DNA of 37,716 bases from Planctomycetaceae bacterium. Its GTDB lineage: Bacteria > Planctomycetota > Planctomycetia > Pirellulales > Pirellulaceae. A program made the position numbers and the translations under genes. The stretch lies in assembly GCA_002717145.1 (NCBI GenBank), contig PBCP01000108.1, positions 1 through 37,716 on the forward strand, written 5' to 3'. Position 1 is the first letter of the stretch; the number at the start of each line of letters is the position of its first letter. This document shows, piece by piece, positions 17,183 to 25,718 of this stretch. The notes beneath the pieces are model-generated. The model was not told where the DNA came from, made no database searches, and was given only the letters and a program-made list of their open reading frames with translations.

Positions 17183-18034
17183 TCAAGCCATTGGGTTGCT
17201 CGGATATATAATCTCTCTAATTTCTTTTCTCAGGCCAACTAAACCGGCTGTATAACGGACGAGAAAGACGATCAGGACGACCAAACCGGAAATTCCCAAA
17301 ATGGCGGCAACTATAGCAGCAGTTTGACGGTGACCGATAAAGCCAACGGTCGGAATGATGGCCATCATAGAGAGCATTCCAATTACCACGCAAGTTCGGG
17401 CAGACGTGAACTTGTGGGAACCACCGTTAGGTTGAATGAAGACCGACAGTCGAGCTAAACCTGTTAAGTGGATAAACATCGTAGAAATACCAGTCACGGC
17501 CAGGACAAACCGTAGCAGTAATGACAATTTAGGATCTGACGCTGCGGCCTCTACGAGAAACGGACTAGCAGAGGCAACAATAGTAAAGGCAAACCCGAGC
17601 TGAAAAAAACCTTTTGAATTACTGCTGATGGGAGCCGCCATAAAAAAGCCATGCCCGACCAAGGTTAACCCAGCCGCGGCTAGATAAAGTAAACCAATGA
17701 TGGCCAGGGGACCCATTGCTGCCTCCATGGATACTCTGCCGGCACTAAGCCACGCAAGTCCACCGAGACATAACAATGAAGTGATAAGACCAATAATAAT
17801 CAGCAATGCCCCAACTCTACATAAACCTAATTGGGACAATTCCTCTGTCGTGAAGATTCGTCCTGCTGCGCTAAAGTGAGAGTCTCCGTCAATGGGCGTC
17901 GCATTTACGGGGCTTGCATACGGATTAGCTTCGGAGGGCTGAGGCTGTATCGTTAAGACTGTGCCACAAGAACATTGAATGGATGGTCCTAAAGACGTTG
18001 GGACGGGTGTACTACAATTTGGGCAAATAATCAC
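17183..18034 (-). CDS. Zinc-ribbon multi-pass membrane protein with NPYASP tract
   Basis: A 283-residue protein starting at GTG 18034. The N-terminus has a zinc-ribbon-like 'CPNC...CSCG' (Cys 4, 7, 21, 23). An 'NPYASPV' tract follows; NPYxSP-type motifs recur in planctomycete membrane proteins. Seven or so hydrophobic segments fill the rest ('VGALLIIIGLITSLLCLGG', 'IIGLLYLAAAGLTLVGHGFF', 'AAILGISGLVVLIVFLVRY'). It is likely an inner-membrane protein of unknown function. A terminator is not evident on either side, and the gap to the upstream SDR gene is 88 bases. Confidence 0.75.
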   Translation of the reverse strand: MIICPNCSTPVPTSLGPSIQCSCGTVLTIQPQPSEANPYASPVNATPIDGDSHFSAAGRIFTTEELSQLGLCRVGALLIIIGLITSLLCLGGLAWLSAGRVSMEAAMGPLAIIGLLYLAAAGLTLVGHGFFMAAPISSNSKGFFQLGFAFTIVASASPFLVEAAASDPKLSLLLRFVLAVTGISTMFIHLTGLARLSVFIQPNGGSHKFTSARTCVVIGMLSMMAIIPTVGFIGHRQTAAIVAAILGISGLVVLIVFLVRYTAGLVGLRKEIREIIYPSNPMA

Positions 18035-18042
18035 TAGAGTTT

Positions 18043-18047
18043 TCCTT
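18043..18047 (-). promoter_or_regulatory. Shine-Dalgarno AAGGA fixing GTG start at 18034
   Basis: The coding strand reads AAGGA eight bases before GTG 18034, which supports this GTG as the start of the zinc-ribbon membrane protein. Confidence 0.6.
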
Positions 18048-18122
18048 AGCTAGCATTTACCCGGTGCCTCTTCATTAATACGGCCTATTATCGGTGAATA
18101 CCATATAGGACACAAGACTGTC

Positions 18123-18905
18123 TCACCAAGCCGTCCAGCCGCCGTCGACGATGATGTTTTGCCCGGTGATATAGCTACCTGCATCACTGGCAAGTAATAG
18201 CAAGGCTCCCTTTAGTTCATCTGGCGCCCCCATACGGGACATGGGGCTTTTGGTTTGTAGGCGTTCGACCATTTCTTTGGGAGCGTTGGGACCGGGGAAT
18301 GGCCCTGGGCTTAAGCAGTTGACGCGGACACCGTCAGTCGCCCAGTAGACGGCAAGGTGACGTGTCATATGAATAATGCCGCCTTTTAACGCATGATAGG
18401 ATGCGGGGCTGGCATTACATATTCCGTCGTAAGCATCTGGATAGGATCCAACGACTCCGTACATCGAGCCGATATTGATTAGTGAACCGCTCCGTTTTGT
18501 TTCTACGACGTGATCACGAAAGAGTCTTCCTAATAGAAAATAGGCTGAGGCGTTTGCCAATTGGTCATTGAATTGTTGCTGGTCGACGGTTGTCCAATCG
18601 TCAGACGCACCATGAGTCCCATTGTTAACTAAGATGTCAATGCGTCCGCACGAGTTGATGGCATCTTCCATCACGGTTGAGATACTCAATTCGTTTTTAT
18701 GGTCCAGCGAAAGTCCGATATGCCCGTCTCCAGGTAGCTTCTCCGCAGCTAGTTGTGCTTTTTCGAGGCTCCGACTGGTCACGACCACGCGGGAACCAGC
18801 TTCGGCAAGGGTTTGACAAAAAGCGGTCCCTAAATGTCCGGTACCTCCCGTCACGATTGCAACACGATTTTGCAGGCTAAATAGCTGCTGATTTGTTTTT
18901 GTCAT
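18123..18905 (-). CDS. Short-chain dehydrogenase/reductase (SDR)
   Basis: A 260-residue classical SDR. The cofactor motif 'TGGTGHLG' lies at residues 19-26 and the structural motif is 'NNGTHG' in place of NNAG. The catalytic set is Ser of 'NIGSMYG', Tyr170 and Lys174 in 'SYHALKGG', and the end 'GQNIIVDGGWTAW' is typical. ATG 18905 is chosen over ATG 18941 because AAGGA (18913-18917) sits seven bases upstream and because it avoids overlap with the preceding gene. It would oxidise or reduce a hydroxyl/keto group with NAD(P) in the cytoplasm. It is last in the four-gene operon from 22198, 17 bases after the Gfo/Idh/MocA stop. Confidence 0.9.
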   Translation of the reverse strand: MTKTNQQLFSLQNRVAIVTGGTGHLGTAFCQTLAEAGSRVVVTSRSLEKAQLAAEKLPGDGHIGLSLDHKNELSISTVMEDAINSCGRIDILVNNGTHGASDDWTTVDQQQFNDQLANASAYFLLGRLFRDHVVETKRSGSLINIGSMYGVVGSYPDAYDGICNASPASYHALKGGIIHMTRHLAVYWATDGVRVNCLSPGPFPGPNAPKEMVERLQTKSPMSRMGAPDELKGALLLLASDAGSYITGQNIIVDGGWTAW

Positions 18906-18912
18906 TTCGACG

Positions 18913-18917
18913 TCCTT
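18913..18917 (-). promoter_or_regulatory. Shine-Dalgarno AAGGA for the SDR gene
   Basis: AAGGA on the coding strand, seven bases before ATG 18905; it selects this start over the upstream in-frame ATG at 18941. Confidence 0.65.
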
Positions 18918-18922
18918 ATGAA

Positions 18923-19915
18923 TCACGGAATGTGAACCCATTGCTTTGCTTGGTTGGACTCGAGCATAGCGAGATTTGTGTGGAGTGTGTGCAACGCATC
19001 ATGCAGATCGCAGGTTGGCGTGGTTCGTTGCTCAACGCAATCCAGAAAAACATTTGCCTGTTTAGTAAACAAATCGTCGCGTTCCAGCTTGTACTGGCCT
19101 CCAGGCAACCAACCCGCCTCAGGCTCGGTGCTAAAAGCCCATTTATTATTGTGAAATTCATATCGAATTGAGCCGCGTTCGAAGTTCAATTGGAGTGTTG
19201 TCTCGTTGGGGGATTGAAACTGGTTGAGTGTTAGGCTCCCCATGATCGCGCCATGGCGAATCATAACATGGACAGTATCTTCTACACTAACGCCGGGAAG
19301 TTGTTGATGTGCAGCATCACAGACCAGGGCTGTCGTCCGCCCTGCGATCCATTGAATACTGTTCATCATGTGAGTAATGGCATCCTGAATGGCCCCGCCC
19401 CCAGTTGTATGTTTGGCGTAGTAAGTTTCCCGATAGGCAGGGCGATAGAAAGGGAAGTCTTGACCGGAAGTAACGGTCAGTTGAAGAAGCGACCCAAATC
19501 TCTTGTCGTGAACGGCCTGCTTTGCAGATTCGACCAAAGGATGTTGTCGCATCACATAGGCGATTGCGCAGACGAGCTCTCGTTGCGTTATTAGCTGCTG
19601 TAACTCCTCAATCCCGTCGATCGATGTGCTGAGCGGCTTTTCGATTAGCAGATCGACACCCCTATTAGCCAGTTGGTGTGCCATGGGAATGTGCAAGTGA
19701 GCAGGAGTACAAATCACAGCGGCATCCGGCGGATCGACTAATGCGTCGTCGAGTGAGCTGAAGACGCGCTGAACCCCGTATTGTCTCGCGAGGTCATCTG
19801 CCAAGGCCTGATTGGTTTCGCAGATCTCTAACTGAACACGATTTGTGGTTTGAAAACATCGTAAGTGTCGATGCCCAATAGAACCAACGCCGATGATTAG
19901 CACGCGATGTAACAA
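18923..19915 (-). CDS. Cytoplasmic Gfo/Idh/MocA family dehydrogenase
   Basis: A 330-residue protein starting at TTG 19915. The Rossmann motif 'GVGSIG' is at residues 9-14 and 'IEKPLS' at 91-96; 'GGGAIQDAITHMMNSIQW' matches the family's substrate-site helix. Unlike the exported paralogue at 1974-3287 it has no signal peptide and is near the standard family length. It sits between a class III aminotransferase (17-base gap) and an SDR (17-base gap). Together they suggest stepwise oxidation and amination of one small molecule, as in amino-sugar synthesis; this role is inferred from context. Confidence 0.9.
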   Translation of the reverse strand: MLHRVLIIGVGSIGHRHLRCFQTTNRVQLEICETNQALADDLARQYGVQRVFSSLDDALVDPPDAAVICTPAHLHIPMAHQLANRGVDLLIEKPLSTSIDGIEELQQLITQRELVCAIAYVMRQHPLVESAKQAVHDKRFGSLLQLTVTSGQDFPFYRPAYRETYYAKHTTGGGAIQDAITHMMNSIQWIAGRTTALVCDAAHQQLPGVSVEDTVHVMIRHGAIMGSLTLNQFQSPNETTLQLNFERGSIRYEFHNNKWAFSTEPEAGWLPGGQYKLERDDLFTKQANVFLDCVEQRTTPTCDLHDALHTLHTNLAMLESNQAKQWVHIP

Positions 19916-19921
19916 AGAAAG

Positions 19922-19926
19922 TCCTC
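19922..19926 (-). promoter_or_regulatory. Shine-Dalgarno GAGGA fixing TTG start at 19915
   Basis: GAGGA on the coding strand lies six bases before TTG 19915. No in-frame ATG is near, so the TTG start is well supported. Confidence 0.6.
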
Positions 19927-19932
19927 TGTTGT

Positions 19933-21273
19933 TTAACGGACCAAACGCCGAAATGCGTCGGTCCGCGGAATAGTCTCGATAAGGTCAGCCACCACTTCAG
20001 CGTCCAAGGCATGGCGTATAATACAAAATACTTCGTTGATGGCCGTCAACGTTCGTTCTATCTCGCTATCCCCGTGGGCAGCATTGATATAGAACGAGGT
20101 ACCCATGTGCACAAAACGCTTAGCCATTTCCTGGATAAACAGTGTATTTAATAAAGCGGTGTCGAGGGAGGCTTCGAAGCGTATATAGGGATGCCAGTCG
20201 ACACCAGAACAGCTCGCAGGTAGAGAATGAGCATCAATCAGTGCCGACACTTCCTGCTTCAATAACTGTCCGGTCTGATGGATTGTGTCGCACGCCTTTC
20301 GTGATTGCAATTCGTTAAGTGTCGTGATGGCTGCTCGTATCCCGAGCGTATCACTCCAATAGGTACTGGAAATAAACATTTGGGCTGCTGGTTCCATCGC
20401 TTCTCGTGAACCAACGACTGCACCCATTGGGTATCCATTGGAAATTGACTTTGCAAAAACGGCAATATCGGGAACGACTCCGAGTATTGGCTGGATGCCA
20501 GCGGGAGTTGGTCTAAATCCGGTTGAAACTTCATCAAAGATTAAGAGCACGCCATATTTGTCTGCCAAATCGCGAACTCCCTGCAGATAACCATCTGAGG
20601 GAAAATCGCTCCGCAATGGTTCCATCATGATGGCCGCCGTATCGTTGGCGTGTTCAATCAGTTTGGCTTCAAGGGCGTTAAGATCGTCGTACGGAAATGG
20701 GATTGCCGTACCTTTCAACGCGGAGGGCACGCCGATGGGTTCTATTCCGGGGAAAAGATGCTCGTCTAACTCGTTTTCATTCAAGTTGGCAGCGAGATAC
20801 CAGTCGTGCCAGCCGTGATAACCACAAAAGAGTATCCTGTCCTTGCCTGTGGTACCTCGGGCAATTCGAATGGCTATAGCACAAGCATCGCCACCACCTT
20901 TAGCGAATCGCACCATTTCGGCACACGGTATACGGTCGATTAGAAGTTCCGCCAATTCGATTTCGATCGGATGGCTAATCGAATACATGCTTCCCAAGTC
21001 GATCTGTGACTTCACCGCGTCATCAATAATTGGGTCACAATACCCAAGGATTGTTGCGCCGATACCACTGACCCAGTCGACAAAAGTATTTCCATCAGCA
21101 TCGGTGAAGTTGCCGCCCTTCCCGGAAACGGCAAAGGCGGGTGAAAAACCGTATGCGAACCGAGTGGGACGACGGCTGATTAGCTGAGTTGCCCCGGGGA
21201 TGACTTCATGGGCACGATAGTACAGCTCCATTGATTTCGCAACTGATTTATATGAAGTGTCGCTATCTTTCAT
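19933..21273 (-). CDS. Class III PLP aminotransferase, glutamate-1-semialdehyde aminomutase-like
   Basis: About 446 residues from ATG 21273 (a GTG at 21279 is the alternative). Landmarks are 'DADGNTFVDWVSGIGATILG', 'GGGDACAIAIRIARG', 'GYHGWHDW', 'LLIFDEVSTGFR', the Schiff-base Lys in 'FAKSISNGYPMGAVVG' and 'SSTYWSDTLG'. The pattern is closest to GSA-aminomutase-like enzymes, but the gene is not in a tetrapyrrole context. Related enzymes also transaminate sugars and beta-amino acids. It is second in the operon after a class IV aminotransferase (gap about 10 bases). Two unrelated PLP folds side by side suggest amino-group shuttling. Confidence 0.9.
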   Translation of the reverse strand: MKDSDTSYKSVAKSMELYYRAHEVIPGATQLISRRPTRFAYGFSPAFAVSGKGGNFTDADGNTFVDWVSGIGATILGYCDPIIDDAVKSQIDLGSMYSISHPIEIELAELLIDRIPCAEMVRFAKGGGDACAIAIRIARGTTGKDRILFCGYHGWHDWYLAANLNENELDEHLFPGIEPIGVPSALKGTAIPFPYDDLNALEAKLIEHANDTAAIMMEPLRSDFPSDGYLQGVRDLADKYGVLLIFDEVSTGFRPTPAGIQPILGVVPDIAVFAKSISNGYPMGAVVGSREAMEPAAQMFISSTYWSDTLGIRAAITTLNELQSRKACDTIHQTGQLLKQEVSALIDAHSLPASCSGVDWHPYIRFEASLDTALLNTLFIQEMAKRFVHMGTSFYINAAHGDSEIERTLTAINEVFCIIRHALDAEVVADLIETIPRTDAFRRLVR

Positions 21274-21283
21274 TAGCACTAAC

Positions 21284-22198
21284 TCAACTGTTTATTTGGG
21301 CGTCTGCTTGAGCGATGACGTCGACACCAGTCAGATCGAACCAACCCTTAAGTATGGCCTGGGAAACCGGCCCTACCTGTCCGTCGCCGACAGGTAGGCC
21401 GTTAAAACGCGTGGCAGGCATCAAGCAATAAGGAGTACTGGTGAAAAAGACTTCATCAGCGGTATACAGATCGTAAGGGAGAAGTCGTGTCTCTTCACGA
21501 GAAATGCCAAGTGTGTCACAGATCTCCAGTGTTGTTTGTCTGGTAACACCAGCAAGTCCGTTAATACTTGTTGGTGTCCTAACGACTCCGTTCTTAACGA
21601 GGAAGACATTACCGCCTTTGTTTTCAGCAACGAAGCCATCGGTGTCCAGAATGACGCTTTGAGCGTCGTTGTCAACAATCTTAACTTCCTGCTCGGCCAG
21701 CGTATAAAACATACGGCTACGATTCTTAATCCTTGCATCGAGTGATTGAGACGGTATTTGCCGGCTAAAGGGTGTTACGGCGTGACAACCTTCATGGTAA
21801 TATTTTTGCCAACCCGTGAGATTGAGAGGTTGGTTTGCGATCATGATGGTGGCCTTCGACGATTGGACAGGGCTAGGCCCCATCGGGGCCATGCCAGCTG
21901 AGACATTATGCACTATCCAACAATCGTCTTCAGCACGATATAGTTTTAAATTGCGTTCCAATAGGTCCAGCGTGGCAGCAAGCATATCCTGTTGTGTAAT
22001 ACCGGGATTAATACGTGCGACTTTGAGAGAGTCGTATAGTCTTGCGATATGCTGGTCTAATTTAAACGGCGAGTGCCGAAATGTCCTTGCGGAGTCTGTT
22101 ACACAGTGTCCCAGATTTACCGCGGCGTCGAAGATCGATATCTTTGCTTCGCTTTCAGGCACTAATTCGCCCGAAAGATACACTAGTCGTTCGGTCAT
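21284..22198 (-). CDS. Class IV PLP aminotransferase (BCAT/D-amino acid transaminase-like)
   Basis: A 304-residue protein with fold-type IV landmarks: 'FDAAVNLGHCVTDSARTF', 'DQHIARLYDSLK' (Arg53), the Schiff-base Lys158 in 'DARIKNRSRMFY', and Glu192 in 'FVAENKGGNVFLV' where many members read E-x-SGSN. 'DEVFFTSTPYCLMPAT' closes the active site. It is probably specific for a branched-chain or D-amino acid/2-oxo acid pair; the sequence alone does not say which. It begins the tight operon ending at 18123 and lies 32 bases after the PQQ-propeller gene, so read-through from that gene is possible. Confidence 0.9.
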   Translation of the reverse strand: MTERLVYLSGELVPESEAKISIFDAAVNLGHCVTDSARTFRHSPFKLDQHIARLYDSLKVARINPGITQQDMLAATLDLLERNLKLYRAEDDCWIVHNVSAGMAPMGPSPVQSSKATIMIANQPLNLTGWQKYYHEGCHAVTPFSRQIPSQSLDARIKNRSRMFYTLAEQEVKIVDNDAQSVILDTDGFVAENKGGNVFLVKNGVVRTPTSINGLAGVTRQTTLEICDTLGISREETRLLPYDLYTADEVFFTSTPYCLMPATRFNGLPVGDGQVGPVSQAILKGWFDLTGVDVIAQADAQINS

Positions 22199-22230
22199 AT
22201 GGTAGTTCCGTAAAACTGAGAATCGGTGTG

Positions 22231-23706
22231 TTAGTCACCGACGCAAATTAATTTAGAGCGGGTGCGGATAAATAGATGTCCGTCCGCGATTGCTGGCGTG
22301 GCCAGAATGGCATCACCCATATCGTTTTTGGATAGCAGCGTGTAGTCCTCCGAGTCTTCGAGAACGACGATGACACCGTTTTCACCAGCGACATAGATTT
22401 TGCCGTCGCCTACAACGGGAGAAGCAAAGTATTCACAGGTATTCTGTATCCTTGCTTGTCGACCTAAGGCCTTACCTTTTTTTGTGTCGAACACCGTGCG
22501 GATTCCTCCGCCCTTAATCAGTAACATTCGTCCGTTTGAAACAAGTGGAGAAACAATGTGGTCGGTATATTTCGTGGGATTCTTCCAGAGAAGGTGCGAT
22601 TTGGTTACATCGCCGACCCCACCTGCTTGAACTGCTAATACATATTCGTCAGCAGCTTCCTTGGCATCATGACGTGCACCGGCAAAATTGTCGGGATGCA
22701 AAAATGCGATATCGAGTTCCTCGCCTTCAAGATAACCATCCTTGTTTAGATCCCCACGGTCAAAGGTCTTTTTAAAGAACGCTTCAGGCACCCGACCACT
22801 GGGAACGATCGCATGCATTTCGTCTTTGCTTAATTTGCCATTGTTATCGCCCGTTTCAGCGCGGTCGGCTGATGCCAGCCATTGATTAGCGATTCCGCCA
22901 CTTTGCACCGATATGTAGATAACCCCATTTTCAACGACAGGAGTTGTTTTGATATTCCGAAGAAGGACTCGGGCATGCCATTTTCGTTCACCGTTCTCCG
23001 GATTATACCCAATTAGCATGCCGGTACCTGCCACTACAATCTCGTCTCCGGAGTCCGTACTGCAGATAACAGGGTGGGAGTAGTTGACTGCCTGGTCACT
23101 ACGGTCGTCACGCCAAACCACTTTTCCGGTTGTTTTATCTAGAGCGACCATCGCGGGATTGAGATCGTCATCTTGTAGGAATATGACCTTGTCTTTATAA
23201 AGCGTCGGGGACATAGCGGGCCCCCAGCGAAATACGAAAAATGGAGTTGGTATTTCATGCTTCCATTGCTGTTGCCCGGTCTCAGCATCGAGGGCAATCA
23301 AGCCGAGCGTACTAAAATAGAAATAGACCCTCTCTGCGTCGGCCGCTGGAGTCGTGGCACATTGACTGTTCGTTTTATGGACGGGTATTAAATTAGGCGT
23401 GTGCCACTTAGTTGTCCAAAGCTCCTTTCCGTTTGAAGCGTCGAAGGCATGTAATCCTACGTGGTCGTCATCGATCATCGATGCGACAAACACCTTTCCA
23501 TTGGCCACTACTGGTGAGCCAATTCCATCACCCAACGTTGCCGTCCAACGGACATTTTCCGTGTCAGTAAAATTTGTCGGGAGTGACTTCTCGGACTGGT
23601 AAACTCCAGTCGAGTTTGGACCTCGAAATTGGGGCCAGTCTTCGGCAAGCGCGAGTGAATTGGCAAGCGTTACGAAAAGCAATAAGCTGAAGGCGGAGGT
23701 TTTCAT
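22231..23706 (-). CDS. Secreted PQQ-like beta-propeller protein with EF-hands
   Basis: A 491-residue protein from ATG 23706, which starts a signal peptide ('MKTSAFSLLLFVTLANSLALA'); ATG 23736 would add ten residues. The mature start 'EDWPQFRGPNSTGV' is the common opening of planctomycete PQQ-like propellers. Blades such as 'LHAFDASNGKELW', 'LIALDAETGQQQWKHEIPTP' and 'MVALDKTTGKVVWRDD' are PQQ/Trp-docking repeats. An insertion near the middle carries EF-hand loops, the best being 'DLNKDGYLEGEE'. Catalytic PQQ residues are not identifiable, so it may be a non-enzymatic propeller. It ends 32 bases before the class IV aminotransferase. Confidence 0.85.
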   Translation of the reverse strand: MKTSAFSLLLFVTLANSLALAEDWPQFRGPNSTGVYQSEKSLPTNFTDTENVRWTATLGDGIGSPVVANGKVFVASMIDDDHVGLHAFDASNGKELWTTKWHTPNLIPVHKTNSQCATTPAADAERVYFYFSTLGLIALDAETGQQQWKHEIPTPFFVFRWGPAMSPTLYKDKVIFLQDDDLNPAMVALDKTTGKVVWRDDRSDQAVNYSHPVICSTDSGDEIVVAGTGMLIGYNPENGERKWHARVLLRNIKTTPVVENGVIYISVQSGGIANQWLASADRAETGDNNGKLSKDEMHAIVPSGRVPEAFFKKTFDRGDLNKDGYLEGEELDIAFLHPDNFAGARHDAKEAADEYVLAVQAGGVGDVTKSHLLWKNPTKYTDHIVSPLVSNGRMLLIKGGGIRTVFDTKKGKALGRQARIQNTCEYFASPVVGDGKIYVAGENGVIVVLEDSEDYTLLSKNDMGDAILATPAIADGHLFIRTRSKLICVGD

Positions 23707-23873
23707 CGAGGTAACCCGTTTTAAGGTAAAATTCATAAAAGCTTTAGTCTTCCATTATGCAAGACTATAAACGGAAATGCGAATAGTTTGTTTTGATCAA
23801 ATGACAGAAAGAGTGTCGGCCGCAATAGCGAGGGCTGCGGTGCAATAAGAGACGCTAGACACGGAGCCAACGA

Positions 23874-24392
23874 ATGAAATTGAAATTGTTTTGCGTCGGG
23901 TGTATTTTGCTTGGTTTCGCTTTCAAGGTAGGCGTTGCAGATCCTGAGAATGGTCGTCTTGGAACTGAAGAAGCGAGAAGTCGGGCAAGGCTTCTGGAAT
24001 CGGCGTATATTTCGACGTTGCAACATATGCATCGGCGGTATTTCGATGGAAACGAGCGAGCCGCTGTCCCGTCAAGTGTGATGGAAGATATTTTTCGCCG
24101 TGTGGATTATGATCACGGCACCAAGAGTCGGTGGATTTCAGTGAACACGCCGGCCATGGACCCTGCCCACGAACCGAAGGACCCGCTAAGTAAAGAGATC
24201 GCAAAATTCCTGAAAGCGAACAATTCACGATTCGAACGAATCTCGGACGATTCGTTCCTAAGTGCTCGGGCTATCACGCTTTTCGCAAGCTGCCAAAAAT
24301 GCCACGTTAGCGTGTTATCTCAACAAACCGGAGGCCGGAAAGTCGCAGGGTTGGTCATTGAGATTCCTTTGGTTTCCCGCGATAAAGATTAA
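23874..24392 (+). CDS. Secreted DUF3365 (Tll0287-like) c-type heme protein
   Basis: A 172-residue protein with an N-terminal signal segment ('LFCVGCILLGFAFKVGVA'). GGAG seven bases before ATG 23874 supports the start. A single DUF3365 domain follows, seen in 'SVMEDIFRRVDYDHGTKSRW' and 'PLSKEIAKFLKANNSRFERI'. The heme motif CQKCH lies near the end in 'FASCQKCHV', the family's usual location. The family is a PAS-like heme domain found alone or in sensor kinases; here it stands alone, so it is either a small electron carrier or a redox sensor subunit. It converges, with a 14-base gap, on the mono-heme gene at 24407. Confidence 0.8.
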   Translation: MKLKLFCVGCILLGFAFKVGVADPENGRLGTEEARSRARLLESAYISTLQHMHRRYFDGNERAAVPSSVMEDIFRRVDYDHGTKSRWISVNTPAMDPAHEPKDPLSKEIAKFLKANNSRFERISDDSFLSARAITLFASCQKCHVSVLSQQTGGRKVAGLVIEIPLVSRDKD

Positions 24393-24406
24393 TTCCTGAG
24401 TGATTG

Positions 24407-25708
24407 CTAATTAAAAAGGGGGCCAAGCGTCGGATGTGTCTCGATGAGAACTTTGCGAATCACATCCTTTAAATCGTTGGTGAGGTGTTTATAACGCTGT
24501 GCATCAGCCTCAGATTGCTGATCGCCTAAAATTTCTTTTATTCGCGAGTGCAGTTTCACCGTCGTTTTTGGTCCTAACGCCTGGAAAGTATTCGAGTAGA
24601 TCATGTAGCTCAGAGGATATTTAAACAAACGGGTGTGTAAGTCGAGCAGAAACAAACTTTCGCCACTGGCAGTTTGTGGATGTCTGCGAGCAAAGTCCCT
24701 GCTAAACTCACTGGTCCCGGTAACTTGGGAAGTTAACTGGAATTCATCCACAAAAAACATGTAGGCTAATAATTCCTCTACAACACGTGAAATTCGACGT
24801 CTGGTGAAATCGCTACCGGTGTCATCACCAATTCTGAAAGTGGCATCATAATGATCCGCGCGTCGTTCCTCATAGATCGCTTTTGTAAAAAGATTTTGCA
24901 TCTGGGTTTGGTGTTCTAATACCATTAACGCAACGATGTCACTAGTATCTGTCGGGTAATTGGCTTGGTTTACGTGTTTAGCGAGAACGAGCCTGTTTGC
25001 TCCTTGGGAATAGTCGAGTTCGTCTAAATTAGTGTCGCGAGAGACAAAAAGGTTTCCCATGTGCATCATGTCTCCATGATTGCCTGTTACATAATAACCG
25101 CCCCAACGTTGCTTCAGTGGCGAAGTGTGATCAGATAGAAAATTACCGAAGTTATAAACCGGTTGCCCACTGGCACTGGTGTATAGACTTCGTACTAAGG
25201 GGCCGGGTACCTCATGCGTACGTCTATTGGCGTGGCATTGCAGGCATTCACCTCGATCTCGCTGGATCAACACGCGCGAGGCTTTCTTTTGATCGAGGGT
25301 ATAGAAGACTGTACCGAGCTTTGTATCAGATGCAATCAGTTCCAGTTTATCGCCACCCGGAACCCAACCAACATAGGCTTCATCGTTGAAATATAGGGCT
25401 CTAGGATTGGAGGGTGTAATTGGACGCAGCTGCAGGCTGGTTTTGGAATAAACCAGAGCCTGAGATTCGATATCGATTTCTAATTCCTTCAGTATCGCGT
25501 CGAGATACCCGCGAGTGGGATGGAACTCAAGTGCTAGTTCGCCCTGCTGAATCCGACGCTGAAGCCTTGTGACGACGTTTTCATCTTTCGCGGTTTGATA
25601 AGAGATGGGCTCCTGATAAAACTCAAACGGGCTTTGAGCCACAGTGACAGAAACTAACCACGTGAAGCACGATAATACGATCGTAGAACAGAAAGTGATG
25701 CGCGGCAT
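24407..25708 (-). CDS. Secreted mono-heme c-type protein of unknown family
   Basis: About 433 residues from ATG 25708, which begins a Sec signal ('ITFCSTIVLSCFTWLVSVTVAQ'); ATG 25738 is possible but would overlap the preceding gene. A single CLQCH motif lies in 'DRGECLQCHANRRTHEVPGP', followed by a His- and Met-rich stretch ('GNHGDMMHMGNLFV') that could supply the second heme ligand. The C-terminal half is helical with no recognisable domain. It follows the VCBS gene by 10 bases in the long minus-strand block, suggesting the same exported redox assembly. I do not recognise the family by name. Confidence 0.7.
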   Translation of the reverse strand: MPRITFCSTIVLSCFTWLVSVTVAQSPFEFYQEPISYQTAKDENVVTRLQRRIQQGELALEFHPTRGYLDAILKELEIDIESQALVYSKTSLQLRPITPSNPRALYFNDEAYVGWVPGGDKLELIASDTKLGTVFYTLDQKKASRVLIQRDRGECLQCHANRRTHEVPGPLVRSLYTSASGQPVYNFGNFLSDHTSPLKQRWGGYYVTGNHGDMMHMGNLFVSRDTNLDELDYSQGANRLVLAKHVNQANYPTDTSDIVALMVLEHQTQMQNLFTKAIYEERRADHYDATFRIGDDTGSDFTRRRISRVVEELLAYMFFVDEFQLTSQVTGTSEFSRDFARRHPQTASGESLFLLDLHTRLFKYPLSYMIYSNTFQALGPKTTVKLHSRIKEILGDQQSEADAQRYKHLTNDLKDVIRKVLIETHPTLGPLFN

Positions 25709-25718
25709 CGATGCCCGT

